Assembly (NCBI RefSeq): GCF_003583405.1
Contig: NZ_QXEC01000015.1
Coordinates: forward strand, 88,205 to 152,204
Source of the DNA: Micromonospora radicis
GTDB lineage: Bacteria; Actinomycetota; Actinomycetes; Mycobacteriales; Micromonosporaceae
Reading direction: 5' to 3'
DNA length: 64,000 nucleotides
Shown here: positions 7,544 to 16,647 of the stretch, piece by piece
Position numbering within the stretch: the first letter of the stretch is position 1
How the letters are laid out: each line of letters begins with the position of its first letter
The notes under the pieces: model-generated
Told to the model about the DNA's origin: nothing
Databases searched by the model: none
What the model saw: the letters and a program-made list of their open reading frames with translations, nothing else
Position numbers and translations under genes: made by a program

Positions 7544-8374
7544 TCAGGGCAGGCGGAACCGGGGCCGATCCGGGTCGGCCAGGTCGAGCCGGGGGGTGAT
7601 CGGGGTGCTCGCGTCCCGGGCCGTCGCCGCGACGGCCACCGCGGGCAGGTCCGGGTAGCCGGCCACCTCGCCGAGGGTGACCAGGGTGGGCGGCAGCATC
7701 TTCAACTCCGCGGCCTCGGCCCGGGCGCAGGCGTCCGCGGGACGGATCCAGAGCGTGTGGTCGGCCTCACCGGAGACGTCCCGGGTGCGCTGCCCCTCGG
7801 GCAGCAGGGCCAGGAAGAAGTACGTGTCGAACCGGCGCGGTTCGAACTCCGGGGTCACCCAGCGGCTCCAGGGCAGCAGTAGGTCTGACCGGAGGGTGAG
7901 CCCACGTCGGGCGAGCAGTTCGGCGAAACCGGTCCGGTGCTGCTCCAGGTCGGCGCGGGCGGCCTCCCAACCGGCGTCGCTGACGTCCCCGACGATCCGG
8001 TCGGCGTCCGGGCCGGCGAGCAGCACCCCGGCCTCCTCGAAGACCTCGCGGGCCGCCGCGCAGACGACCGCCTGCGCGGCGGCCGGTCCCAGCCCGAGCC
8101 GGGCCGCCCAGACCGCCGGTTCGGGGCCCGCCCAGTCGACGTGGGTGGTGGAGTCCGACGGGTCGACCCCGCCGCCGGGGAAGGCGTACATGCCGCCGAA
8201 CGCCATCGCGGCCACCCGGCGGATCAGGTACACCTCGAAGCCGGTACGGGCCGGACGCAGCAGCAGCACGGTGGCGGCCACCCGGGGCACCACGGGCGGG
8301 CCGCCGCCGGCCAGGTACCGGCGGGCGTGCTCCACCAGCGCGGGTGGCACCGGGAATCCGCGGTCGATCGTCAT
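7544..8374 (-). CDS. Nudix hydrolase
   Basis: The 276-aa protein contains AFPGGGVDPSD early and the Nudix-box core AAAREVFEEAGVLL (RE-x-x-EE-x-G), with a long insertion between the GG and RE elements. This fits the larger CoA/NUDT19-like Nudix branch. The reaction would be hydrolysis of a nucleoside diphosphate linked to another group; the substrate is unknown. The ATG at 8374 has TAGTCT 6 bases upstream, so it is probably leaderless. It is divergent from the Gfo/Idh gene with only 100 bases between starts. Confidence 0.85.
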   Translation of the reverse strand: MTIDRGFPVPPALVEHARRYLAGGGPPVVPRVAATVLLLRPARTGFEVYLIRRVAAMAFGGMYAFPGGGVDPSDSTTHVDWAGPEPAVWAARLGLGPAAAQAVVCAAAREVFEEAGVLLAGPDADRIVGDVSDAGWEAARADLEQHRTGFAELLARRGLTLRSDLLLPWSRWVTPEFEPRRFDTYFFLALLPEGQRTRDVSGEADHTLWIRPADACARAEAAELKMLPPTLVTLGEVAGYPDLPAVAVAATARDASTPITPRLDLADPDRPRFRLP

Positions 8375-8474
8375 GCGCCGAGACTAGTGCGGGCGTGATG
8401 TCCCGAAGCCGGCCTGGTCCCGACCCGTGGGTCGACGGTACGGCGCCTTGGTGATCTTCGGTAGCGTCCACGCC

Positions 8475-9443
8475 ATGACTCGTTGGGGCATCCTGGCCAC
8501 CGGACACATCGCCGCCCGCTTCGCCGAGGACCTCCGGCTGGTGCCGGGGGCCGAACTGGTCGCGGTCGGCTCACGTACCGCCGAGACCGCCGAACGCTTC
8601 GCCGAGCGGCACGGCGCGTCCCGGGCGTACGGCTCCTGGGCGGAACTGGCCGCGGACAGCGACCTGGACGTCGTCTACGTCGCCACCCCGCACGCCGCCC
8701 ACTACGAGGCGGCCCGGACCTGCCTCGCCGCCGGTCGCTCGGTGCTGCTGGAGAAGCCGTTCACCCTCGACCTGGCCACCAGTACCGAACTGGTCGACAC
8801 CGCCCGCGCCGCCGGGGTCTTCCTGATGGAGGCCATGTGGATGCGCTGCAACCCGCTGATCCTGCGGGTCGGCGAGCTGATCGCGGACGGCGCGATCGGT
8901 ACGGTGACCAGTCTCCGGGCCGACTTCGGCGTCGCCGGGCCGTTCCCGCCGGAGCACCGGATGCGGGCCCGGGCCCTCGGCGGTGGCGCGCTGCTGGACC
9001 TGGGGATCTATCCGGTGAGCCTGGCGCACCTGCTGCTCGGCGTACCGCAGCAGGTGCGGTCGTGGGCCAAACTCGGCCCGGAGGGTACGGATGAGAACAC
9101 CGGCCTGGTCTTCGGGTACGACTCGGGGGCGGTGGCCACGCTGAGCTGCGGCATGGTGGGCGCCACCGGGCTCACCGCCTCGGTCACCGGTACCACCGGG
9201 CGGATCGACCTGCCCGAGCCGTTCTTCCGGCCGGGCTCGTTCACCCTGCACCGGGCCGACGCGGAGCCGGAGACGGTCACCGCCGAGCTGGTCGGTTCGG
9301 GCTACCAGTACGAGGCGATCGAGGTGCAGCGCTGCCTGGCCGAGGGGCTGACCGAGAGTCCCCGGGTGCCGCATTCGGCCACCCTGGAGATCATGGCGCT
9401 GCTCGACGAGATCCGCGCCCAGATCGGCGTCTCGTACCTCTGA
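8475..9443 (+). CDS. Gfo/Idh/MocA family oxidoreductase
   Basis: The protein is about 322 aa and begins MTRWGILATGHIAARFAEDL, an N-terminal Rossmann fold with a GxGxxA-type nucleotide loop (GILATGHIA). EKPFTLDL follows, with the family Lys (EKP) near residue 95. The C-terminal domain has GGGALLDLGIYPVSLAHLLLG (dehydrogenase substrate domain). It is an NAD(P)-dependent dehydrogenase, resembling the trans-1,2-dihydrobenzenediol/D-xylose dehydrogenase subgroup; substrate unknown. The ATG at 8475, not an upstream start at 8427, is chosen because TAGCGT lies exactly 7 bases before it and because the Rossmann strand begins at once. Confidence 0.88.
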   Translation: MTRWGILATGHIAARFAEDLRLVPGAELVAVGSRTAETAERFAERHGASRAYGSWAELAADSDLDVVYVATPHAAHYEAARTCLAAGRSVLLEKPFTLDLATSTELVDTARAAGVFLMEAMWMRCNPLILRVGELIADGAIGTVTSLRADFGVAGPFPPEHRMRARALGGGALLDLGIYPVSLAHLLLGVPQQVRSWAKLGPEGTDENTGLVFGYDSGAVATLSCGMVGATGLTASVTGTTGRIDLPEPFFRPGSFTLHRADAEPETVTAELVGSGYQYEAIEVQRCLAEGLTESPRVPHSATLEIMALLDEIRAQIGVSYL

Positions 9444-9463
9444 GTCGCCGTCGTAGACAAGGA

Positions 9464-9496
9464 CCCCCGGCACGACGCCTCGCGTCGTACCGGGGG
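9464..9496. terminator. Bidirectional terminator between Gfo/Idh gene and pit
   Basis: CCCCCGG-c-ACGACG (9464-9477) pairs with CGTCGT-a-CCGGGGG (9483-9496) around a 5-base loop: 13 pairs with one mismatch. It lies between two convergent stop codons (9443 and 9511). Confidence 0.75.
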
Positions 9497-9510
9497 CCGT
9501 TGCTCACCCC

Positions 9511-10515
9511 TCAGCCGAAGAGGGGGCGGACCACGAAGTACATCAGGGCGCCGATCGAGCCGGCGGCCGGGAACGTCAGGATCCAGGCGCCGACGATGTT
9601 GCCGGCCACCCCCCACCGCACGGCGGAGAGCCGCTTGGTGGCACCGACACCCATGATCGCCGAGGTGATCGTGTGGGTGGTCGAGATCGGGGCGCCGAGG
9701 ACCAGCGCGTTGAAGTAGAGCACGCCGCTGGCCACGGTCTCGGCCGCGAAGCCCTCCGGCGGACGCAGGTCGATGATCTTCCGGCCGAGGGTACGGATGA
9801 TCCGCCAACCACCGGCGTAGGTGCCCGCTGCGAGCACCGCGGCAGAGGTCCAGAACGCCCACTCCGGGATGTAGGTGGCGTCCTCCTGGTAGCCGCCGAC
9901 GAAGAGGGCGAGGACCACGATGCCGATGGTCTTGGCCGCGTCCTGCATGCCGTGGCCGACCGACATGGCCGCGGCCGAGGCGGTCTGGGCCCAGCGGAAG
10001 CCCCGGTTCAGCTTGCCCGGCTGCCCGTTCCGGAAGATCCACTGAACCGCGATCATCACGATGTAGCCGAGCACGAAACCGACCATCGGCGACAGGATCA
10101 TCGGAATGATCACGCTCTCGCCGATGCCGGTCCAGAGCACGGTGCCGGAGGCGGCGACGGTCGAGCCGACCAGGCCGCCGATCAGGGCATGCGAGGACGA
10201 CGAGGGCAGCCCGAAGTACCAGGTGATGATGTTCCAGGTGATCGCGCCGATCACCCCGGCGAAGACGATGCCGAGGCTGGACACGCCCGGCGGCAGTTCG
10301 ACCAGGCCGCTGCCGACGGTCTTGGCCACCTCGGCGCCGAAGTGGGCGCCGATGAAGTTGCCGACCGCGGCCATGGCCAGGGCGACCCGGGGTGTGAGCG
10401 CCCGGGTGGAGATGCTGGTCGCGATCGCGTTGGCGGCGTCGTGGAAGCCGTTGGTGTAGTCGAACACCAGGGCCACCCCGATCACCGCCAACACGGCGAT
10501 GAGCTCGGGACTCAC
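9511..10515 (-). CDS. pit: Low-affinity inorganic phosphate transporter (Pit/PHO4 family)
   Basis: The 334-aa protein has about ten membrane helices and the family signature DYTNGFHDAANAIATSIST near the N-terminus. A second copy of the signature is degenerate near the C-terminus (APISTTHTITSAIMGVGATKR). Pit proteins carry metal-phosphate complexes in symport with protons. The GTG start at 10515 lies 4 bases after the stop of the DUF47 gene, so the pair forms an operon (DUF47 then pit), the usual arrangement. It is probably under Pho control through the repeat at 11265-11293. Confidence 0.93.
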   Translation of the reverse strand: MSPELIAVLAVIGVALVFDYTNGFHDAANAIATSISTRALTPRVALAMAAVGNFIGAHFGAEVAKTVGSGLVELPPGVSSLGIVFAGVIGAITWNIITWYFGLPSSSSHALIGGLVGSTVAASGTVLWTGIGESVIIPMILSPMVGFVLGYIVMIAVQWIFRNGQPGKLNRGFRWAQTASAAAMSVGHGMQDAAKTIGIVVLALFVGGYQEDATYIPEWAFWTSAAVLAAGTYAGGWRIIRTLGRKIIDLRPPEGFAAETVASGVLYFNALVLGAPISTTHTITSAIMGVGATKRLSAVRWGVAGNIVGAWILTFPAAGSIGALMYFVVRPLFG

Positions 10516-10519
10516 AGGA

Positions 10520-11146
10520 TCAGGACTCCTTGACCGCGATGGTCTCGACGGTGTTGGCCACGTGCTCGAAGGCGTCGCAGGCGGCTTCCAACTCGTCGGC
10601 GACCTCCTTCATCTTCAGCACGGTCAACGCGTCGTACTCACCGGAGAAGAGCCGGACCAGCAGCATCCGGTACGCCTGGTCGCCGTCGTTCTCCAGCCGG
10701 TTGATCTCGATCCAGTAGTCCTCGAGATCCTTCATCGACTTCAGCCGGGGCATCGCCTCGGCGGTCAGTCGCGCCTGCTGGTCCAACACGTGCACCAGCT
10801 CGTGCATCTCGCGGGGCAGCGACGGCAGCTTGGTCAGCCCGTAGAGGTAGAGCAGGTTGCCCACCGCCTCCAGGTGGTCCATCACGTCGTCCAGCAGCGA
10901 GCCGAGACGGTAGATGTCCTCCCGGTCGAAGGGGGTGACGAAGGTCGAGTTGATCTTCTTGAACAGGTCGTGGGTGATCTGGTCGCTGTCGTGTTCGACC
11001 TCGGTCAGCCGCTCACTGATCGACTGCACCTCGACGTCGGGCAGGGCGAGCTCGTTCAGCAGCTCGGTACCCCGGACCAGGTTCTGCGCGGCCCTGGTGA
11101 AGAGCTCGTAGAAGGCGCCCTCGTTGGGGCGGAAGGAAAACCTCAC
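10520..11146 (-). CDS. DUF47 (PhoU-like) accessory protein of the phosphate transporter
   Basis: The 208-aa all-helical protein has repeated acidic metal-binding motifs (EVEHDSDQITHDLFKKI; ENDGDQAYRML), as in the PhoU-like DUF47 family. Members nearly always precede pit and modulate phosphate uptake at the membrane. The GTG at 11146 has GAGG 9 bases upstream. The transcript probably starts after a TAGCAT box at 11211-11216. It is the first gene of the DUF47-pit operon. Confidence 0.9.
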   Translation of the reverse strand: MRFSFRPNEGAFYELFTRAAQNLVRGTELLNELALPDVEVQSISERLTEVEHDSDQITHDLFKKINSTFVTPFDREDIYRLGSLLDDVMDHLEAVGNLLYLYGLTKLPSLPREMHELVHVLDQQARLTAEAMPRLKSMKDLEDYWIEINRLENDGDQAYRMLLVRLFSGEYDALTVLKMKEVADELEAACDAFEHVANTVETIAVKES

Positions 11147-11210
11147 AGCACGGACCTCGTCGTGTCGGTGGAAGGGGTGTCAGCGCGCTGTCCGGCGCCC
11201 TGCTGAGGGA

Positions 11211-11216
11211 ATGCTA
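11211..11216 (-). promoter_or_regulatory. -10 box of the DUF47-pit operon
   Basis: TAGCAT on the minus strand, about 65 bases upstream of the DUF47 GTG, fits TANNNT. It lies about 50 bases downstream of the Pho-box-like repeats. Confidence 0.45.
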
Positions 11217-11264
11217 GGGAACCCCCGGACCGACGATTCGGCGGCCCACCCCTGGCCAGGTGTC

Positions 11265-11293
11265 ATTCACCGCTCGTTCAACTTCTGTTCACC
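11265..11293 (-). promoter_or_regulatory. Three-repeat Pho box (PhoP binding site) upstream of DUF47-pit
   Basis: On the plus strand three 7-base units ATTCACC, GTTCAAC and GTTCACC start at 11265, 11276 and 11287, each exactly 11 bases apart. The streptomycete PhoP consensus is direct repeats of GTTCACC with 11-base periodicity. The box overlaps the last codons of ppk2 and sits upstream of the DUF47-pit promoter. Phosphate control of the transporter operon is therefore likely; whether PhoP activates or represses cannot be read. Confidence 0.7.
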
Positions 11294-12240
11294 TTCACCG
11301 GCCCCGCTGTCCCCAGCAGTCGCTCTCGTTCCCGGGCGATGTCGAAATCGGCCGGTGGATACCCGAGAGCGAGAGTGTCGAACGTCTCACGCAGCAGGTG
11401 CGCCACCGCCCAGTCCCGGTACCACTTGCGGTCCGCCGGCACCACGTACCAGGGCGCGACGTCCGTGCCGGAGCGACCGAGCAGGTCACCGTACGCGACC
11501 TGGTAGTCGTCCCAGCGGGCACGGGCGTCGACGTCGGACGGGTGGTACTTCCAGTGCTTCGTCGGGTCGTCCAGCCGGGCCAGCAACCGCCGGGCCTGCT
11601 CACCGTACGAGATGTGCAGGAAGACCTTGACCAGCCGCACCCCGGCGCCGGTCAGCTCCCGCTCGAAGTCCTCGATCTCGGCGTACCGGGGCCGCCAGAC
11701 CTGCTCCGGCGCCTCGGCCTGCACCCGGGGCACCAGGATGTCCTCGTAGTGCGAACGGTTGAAGACACCGAGGCAGCCCGGCGGCGGGAGGGCGCGCCGG
11801 ATCCGCCACAGGAAGTGGTGCTCCAGTTCCTCGGCGCTCGGCGGACCGAACGACCGGATGTGCACGCCGAGCGGGTTCATCGCGCCGACCACCCGCTTGA
11901 TCGTCCCGTCCTTGCCGCCGCAGTCCATCGCCTGGAGCACCAACAACACCCGCTGCCCGGCCGTCGGGTCGGCCTTCGCCCCGGCGAACAGCATCTCCTG
12001 TTGGCGGGCCAACCCGGCACCGACCAGTTCCACCTGCCGGCGCGCCCAGCCCTTGCGCTGCGGCCCGGTCAGCCGCGCGTCCGGGAGTCCGGGGGTGGAC
12101 CGGGGGTCGACCGCCGCGAGGTCGACCGCCGCCCCGGGCGCCACCCTCAGCAGCTCGCGTACCGGGCCGCCGACCGGCTGAGCAACCTCCCCAGGGCCGC
12201 CGACCGGCGACACCCGAGCCTGTCCAGCGTCGTGCTCCAT
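11278..12240 (-). CDS. ppk2: Polyphosphate kinase 2 family protein
   Basis: The 320-aa protein has a Walker A-like loop (LLVLQAMDCGGKDGTIK), a Walker B/lid segment (FNRSHYEDILVPRV) and the downstream KVFLHIS and WKYHPSDVDAR motifs of PPK2. It transfers phosphate between polyphosphate and a nucleoside mono- or diphosphate. The ATG at 12240 is chosen because the family N-terminus starts near here and GATGAT lies 6 bases upstream. It sits next to DUF47-pit on the same strand, and its last codons are part of the Pho box, so storage and uptake of phosphate are encoded side by side. Confidence 0.9.
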   Translation of the reverse strand: MEHDAGQARVSPVGGPGEVAQPVGGPVRELLRVAPGAAVDLAAVDPRSTPGLPDARLTGPQRKGWARRQVELVGAGLARQQEMLFAGAKADPTAGQRVLLVLQAMDCGGKDGTIKRVVGAMNPLGVHIRSFGPPSAEELEHHFLWRIRRALPPPGCLGVFNRSHYEDILVPRVQAEAPEQVWRPRYAEIEDFERELTGAGVRLVKVFLHISYGEQARRLLARLDDPTKHWKYHPSDVDARARWDDYQVAYGDLLGRSGTDVAPWYVVPADRKWYRDWAVAHLLRETFDTLALGYPPADFDIARERERLLGTAGPVKVNRS

Positions 12241-12326
12241 CGGTGCATCATCACCCGCCACGCGCCGCCGCGCTGGACTCGGCGCCCGGGACGGCGCGAA
12301 CGGCCGGATCAGACCACCGGCCCGGT

Positions 12327-12833
12327 TCAGACCACCAGGGCGAGCCACTTGCGGTACGAGGTGGCGAAGGGTTCGGTGCCGTCGCCGAGCGCACCGAGCA
12401 GCCAGCGCGCCGCCGCCTCGGCCTCGACCACCAGATCGTCCGGGTAGCCGTACCGGGCCCGGTGCTCGGCGAACTCGTCCTCGTCCCGCAACTCGACCAG
12501 CCCGGTCTCCCGACGACGAACCACGTCCAGATCCAGGTCGATCAGGTGCACGGTGTCCGCACCCTCCCACCGGGCCGGGCTGGCGATGTCGCAGTAGACC
12601 TCGCTGGTGCGCGGCGGAGGGTTGAACATGCCGGTCCACCAGGCGTGGTGTGGCACCAGCAACACGAAGGGGATCTGCTCCACCGAAGGCCGTCCGTGGT
12701 AGACGGAGCTGGTGCCGGCCGGTACACCGAGCCAGACACCGAGGTCGTCCTCGGCCAGCCGACGGGCCGGGTAGTCGCGGTGGGCGCTGCCGTCGTACTT
12801 GCGGTAGATCACACGGACCACGTCGCTCGGCAT
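12327..12833 (-). CDS. DUF402 (FomD-like) nucleotide hydrolase family protein
   Basis: The protein has 168 aa. A beta-barrel core ends in the family motif HLIDLDLDVVRRR, followed by DEDEFAEHRARYGYPDD, the conserved acidic metal-binding part of DUF402 proteins. Characterised relatives hydrolyse nucleoside diphosphates or CMP-activated phosphonates; the substrate here is unknown. The ATG at 12833 lies 7 bases after TAGGGT (12841-12846), so the GTG at 12842 is not used. It is divergent from the helicase gene. Confidence 0.83.
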   Translation of the reverse strand: MPSDVVRVIYRKYDGSAHRDYPARRLAEDDLGVWLGVPAGTSSVYHGRPSVEQIPFVLLVPHHAWWTGMFNPPPRTSEVYCDIASPARWEGADTVHLIDLDLDVVRRRETGLVELRDEDEFAEHRARYGYPDDLVVEAEAAARWLLGALGDGTEPFATSYRKWLALVV

Positions 12834-12969
12834 GAGTCGCACCCTAGCCGATTCCGCCCATCCGCCGCCGTCAGGAAGTTACCGGACGGCGGGGACGGTA
12901 TCTCGCGGTGTCACCGCAACACGGCCGATCGGTGCGGCCGGCGTCGGCCCCGGCGGGTACCGTGCCACG

Positions 12970-15123
12970 GTGACCCCGCCCCGCAGCGCCACCGGCTCCA
13001 CCCCGACCCGCGCCAAGGTCCGGCGGCGGGGTGACCGGCCCAGCGGAGCCGAGCTGTTGGGCGCCGCGGTCGGTGCGGTTCCCGGCGGCGCCGAGCGCCC
13101 CGGCCAGCAGCAGATGGCCACGGCGATCGAGGAGTGCGTGGCCGCCCGCGAGCACCTGCTGGTGCAGGCGGGCACCGGCACCGGCAAGTCGCTGGCGTAC
13201 CTCGCCCCGGCGCTCACCGTCGACGGGCCGGTGGTGGTCTCCACCGCCACCCTGGCGTTGCAGTCGCAGCTGGTCGAGCACGACCTGCCCCGGCTGGCCG
13301 ACGCCGTCGAGCCGCTGCTCGGGCGGCGACCGACGTTCGCTGTGCTCAAGGGCCGGCACCACTACCTGTGCCTGGCCCGGTTGGAGAACTCCTCGGAGGA
13401 CGAACCGACCGACACCCTCTTCGACGCACCGGCCGAGCGGCCCGGTGGCGGCACCCGGTGGCTCGGCGAGGCGGGCCGGCTCGGCAAGCAGATCCAACGC
13501 CTGCGGGACTGGGCGCTGGAGACCGACACCGGTGACCGCGACGAGCTGGATCCGGGCGTCGACGACCAGGCCTGGCGGTTGGTCTCGATGCCCGCCCGGG
13601 AGTGCGTGGGCGCGGCCCGCTGCCCGTACGGCGCGGAGTGCTTCGCGGAGGCGTCCCGGGCGCGGGCCCGCGAGGCGGACATCGTGGTGACCAACCACAG
13701 CCTGCTCGCGGTCGACATGCTCGCCGGGCGGCACATCGTCCCGCCGCACAAGCTGCTCGTCGTGGACGAGGCGCACGAACTGGCCGACCGGGTCTCCTCG
13801 GCGGCACAGGCGGAACTCACCCCGGAGTTGATCGACCGGTCCGCCCGCCGGGCCCGGCCGTTGCTGCGCCCGGAGACGGCCGAGGCGCTGACCGCGGCCG
13901 GTGACGCCCTCGCGGTCGGGCTGGCCGAGGCCCCCGTCGGGCGGATCACCAGTGGCCTGCCCGCTCCGTTGCGGGAGTCGTGCACGCTGCTCGACGCCGC
14001 GACCCGCGCGGCGCTGGACGGCATCGGCGACATCAAGGCCGACGATCCCGACCCGGTCCGCAAGCAGCAGGCCAAGGCGGTCCTCGACGAACTCTCCAGC
14101 ACCGCCCAGCGGCTGTTGGAGGAGGCGGAGCACGACGTGGCCTGGGTGGACCGCAACGACGCCAGCGGGCGACGGGCCCTGGTGGTGGCACCGCTCTCGG
14201 TCGCCGGCACCCTCGCCACCCACCTGTACGACGAGCGGACGGTGGTCGCCACCTCGGCCACCCTGGCGCTGGGCGGCCGCTTCGACACGGTGGCCCGGGC
14301 CCTGGGCCTGGAGGCGCCGACGCCCACCCCGCCGTCGCCGGCCGCCGCCGCCCTCGCCGCCGCCAGCGAGCGGCCCGGCCGAGCCGTCGGTGGTGACGCC
14401 CCCGCCGCGACCGCCGGCGCCGACCACGGTGTCCGGGCCGGCGAGTCCGGGCCGGGTTGGCGTTCCCTGGACGTCGGTTCCCCGTTCGACTACCCGCGCC
14501 AGGGCATCCTCTACGTGGCCGCGCACCTGCCCCGTCCCAGCGTCTCCGGGCTGCCCGACGCGGCCGGCGAGGAACTGCTCGAACTGGTCACCGCGCTCGG
14601 CGGTCGTACCCTCGGGTTGTTCTCCTCCCGGCGGGCCGCCACCCAGGCCGCCGAGCTGTTGCGGGCGCGCACCGACCTGCCCGTTCTCCTGCAGGGCGAG
14701 GAGGCGCTGCCGCTGCTGGTACGCCGCTTCCGCGAGGACCGGTCGAGCTGCCTGTTCGGCGTGATGTCCCTGTGGCAGGGGGTGGACGTGCCGGGCGACT
14801 CCTGCCAGCTCGTCGTCATCGACCGGCTGCCCTTCCCGCGGCCGGACGAGCCACTCGCCGCCGCGCGGGCCGCGGCCGTCGACGCGAACGGCGGCTCGGG
14901 GTTCGCCGCCGTCAGCGTGCCCATCGCCGCGGTCCGGCTGGCCCAGGGCGTCGGCCGCCTGATCCGCGCCACCGGTGACCGTGGTGTGGTGGCCGTGCTC
15001 GACTCCCGGCTGGAGTCCGCCCGCGGCTACGGCCCCTTCCTGCGCCGCTCGCTCCCACCGTTCTGGTACACCACCCGTCCCGAGGTGGTCCGGGGTGCGC
15101 TGACCCGGCTCGCCGACACCTGA
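12970..15123 (+). CDS. dinG: ATP-dependent DNA helicase, DinG/XPD type
   Basis: The protein is about 717 aa and superfamily 2. Motif I is VQAGTGTGKSLAYL (about residues 66-79) and motif II is VVDEAHELADRV. Four cysteines between them (ECVGAARCPYGAEC and one further upstream, YLCLA) suit an iron-sulfur cluster. The C-terminal motifs include SLWQGVDVPG (V) and RLAQGVGRLIR (VI). It likely unwinds 5'-tailed DNA or R-loops in repair. The true start is probably GTG at 12970, because TACCGT stands 6 bases before it; the 46 residues upstream are basic, low-complexity and unlike the family. A Pro/Ala-rich insert (about 455-495) precedes the C-terminal RecA domain. Confidence 0.9.
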   Translation: MTPPRSATGSTPTRAKVRRRGDRPSGAELLGAAVGAVPGGAERPGQQQMATAIEECVAAREHLLVQAGTGTGKSLAYLAPALTVDGPVVVSTATLALQSQLVEHDLPRLADAVEPLLGRRPTFAVLKGRHHYLCLARLENSSEDEPTDTLFDAPAERPGGGTRWLGEAGRLGKQIQRLRDWALETDTGDRDELDPGVDDQAWRLVSMPARECVGAARCPYGAECFAEASRARAREADIVVTNHSLLAVDMLAGRHIVPPHKLLVVDEAHELADRVSSAAQAELTPELIDRSARRARPLLRPETAEALTAAGDALAVGLAEAPVGRITSGLPAPLRESCTLLDAATRAALDGIGDIKADDPDPVRKQQAKAVLDELSSTAQRLLEEAEHDVAWVDRNDASGRRALVVAPLSVAGTLATHLYDERTVVATSATLALGGRFDTVARALGLEAPTPTPPSPAAAALAAASERPGRAVGGDAPAATAGADHGVRAGESGPGWRSLDVGSPFDYPRQGILYVAAHLPRPSVSGLPDAAGEELLELVTALGGRTLGLFSSRRAATQAAELLRARTDLPVLLQGEEALPLLVRRFREDRSSCLFGVMSLWQGVDVPGDSCQLVVIDRLPFPRPDEPLAAARAAAVDANGGSGFAAVSVPIAAVRLAQGVGRLIRATGDRGVVAVLDSRLESARGYGPFLRRSLPPFWYTTRPEVVRGALTRLADT

Positions 15124-15181
15124 GGCGCACCGTCCCTGCTCGCGGGCACCGGTCGGTCGTCGCCCCGGGCGGCGGGGTGGG

Positions 15182-16486
15182 TCAGGGGGCGCGCGAGGCT
15201 ACGACGACCGCGTCGGGTGGGGTGTCCGGCACGGTGCGGGCGGCAAGCCGACGCACCGCGGTGTTCAGCACCGCGATCAGTGGGACGGCGACCAACGCGC
15301 CGGTGATCCCGGCGAGCACCACACCGGCCGCCAGACCGATGATCACGGCGAGCGGGTGGATGGCCACCGCCCGGCCCATGATCAGCGGTTGCAGGATGTG
15401 CCCCTCGACCTGCTGCACCCCGATCACCACACCGAGGATGATCAATGCGGTCACCGGACCGCTGTCGACGAGCGCCACCAGTACGGCCACGCCGCCGGAG
15501 AGCGTCGCACCGACGATCGGGATGAACGCGCCGAGGAAGACCAGGGCGGCGAGCGGGAAGGCGAACGGGATATCGAAGATGACCAGGAAGATGCCGATGC
15601 CCACCGCGTCGATGAACGCGACCAGCACCGTCGCCCGTACGTAGGCGACCAGGGTGGCCCAGGAGGCGCGGCCGGCGTCGTCGACCTTCCACCGCGCGGC
15701 CACCGGCAGCAACCGGACCAGGAACCGCCAGATCATGTTGCCGTCACGCAGGAAGAAGAACGCCGCGAAGAGCACCAGCACCGTGCCGGTCAGAACCTCG
15801 GCCAGGGTCGTCGCGGTGGAGAGGGCGCCGCTGGTGAACCTCTCGTTGTTGTTGTTGACCCACTGCTGTGCCTCTTCGAGGTAGCGGTTGAGGTCGTTGT
15901 CCGACAGGTGCAGCGGGCCGGTCTGCAGCCAGTCCTGGATCTGCTGGATGCCCTGGGTCGACTTGGCGGCCAGTTCCGGCACGCCCTTGATGAACTCGTT
16001 CACCACCAGGGTGAGCGTGCCGATGACCGCGGCCAGGCCACCGACCAGCACCACAGCGGTCGCCAGCGATCGCGGCAGCCGGGCCCGCAGCAGCCAGCCC
16101 ACGGCCGGCGCCAGCAGGGCCGAGAGCAGCAGCGCCACGGCGAGCGGGATGACCACGATGCTGATCGTGCTGACCAGCTTGACCAGGGCCCAGAACACCA
16201 CCCCGACGACGATCAGCCGCCACGACCAGGCGGCGGCGATGCGCAGCGCGTGCGGCACGTCGGCGTCGTCGCGGCTGCTGGTCGAGTTGTGCAGGGCGGT
16301 CGGAGGCTCCGCGCCGACCACCGTCGCGCCGGGTGGCGCCGCCGGTCCCGGTGACACCGGCGAGGCCGCCCTGGCCGGCTCGGGTACGTCGGCCGGGGTG
16401 TCCCGCCCGGCGCGGGCCGACTCCCGTCCCGACTCGTACGCGCGACGCAGCCGCCGGCGTATCCGCTCGAATCGGCTCAAGGGCAC
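15182..16486 (-). CDS. AI-2E family (YdiK/PerM-like) membrane transporter
   Basis: The protein is about 434 aa. A basic, low-complexity N-terminus (about 90 residues) is followed by eight or so membrane helices and the family's central extracytoplasmic segment (VNEFIKGVPELAAKSTQGIQ). The C-terminal signature GAFIPIVGATLSGGVAVLVAL and VEGHILQPLIMGRAV fits the AI-2 exporter superfamily. The substrate is not predictable. The start is ambiguous: the ORF begins with GTG at 16486, but a GGGAGG site lies right on that codon and 5 bases before a TTG at 16480, so translation probably begins at TTG. Confidence 0.87.
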   Translation of the reverse strand: MPLSRFERIRRRLRRAYESGRESARAGRDTPADVPEPARAASPVSPGPAAPPGATVVGAEPPTALHNSTSSRDDADVPHALRIAAAWSWRLIVVGVVFWALVKLVSTISIVVIPLAVALLLSALLAPAVGWLLRARLPRSLATAVVLVGGLAAVIGTLTLVVNEFIKGVPELAAKSTQGIQQIQDWLQTGPLHLSDNDLNRYLEEAQQWVNNNNERFTSGALSTATTLAEVLTGTVLVLFAAFFFLRDGNMIWRFLVRLLPVAARWKVDDAGRASWATLVAYVRATVLVAFIDAVGIGIFLVIFDIPFAFPLAALVFLGAFIPIVGATLSGGVAVLVALVDSGPVTALIILGVVIGVQQVEGHILQPLIMGRAVAIHPLAVIIGLAAGVVLAGITGALVAVPLIAVLNTAVRRLAARTVPDTPPDAVVVASRAP

Positions 16487-16647
16487 CTCCCGGCGAGATT
16501 GGGCCCGCGTACTGCGTCAGGTCGGACAGGATACGCCCGGAGCGCTCGACGCTGGGGCCGCTTCCGCCATACATTGCCCCGCCGGGTGCTCCGGTGAACC
16601 GGTGACCACCGGCGGAAGGCCGGAAACGACACGGTAGCGTCTGCGGC

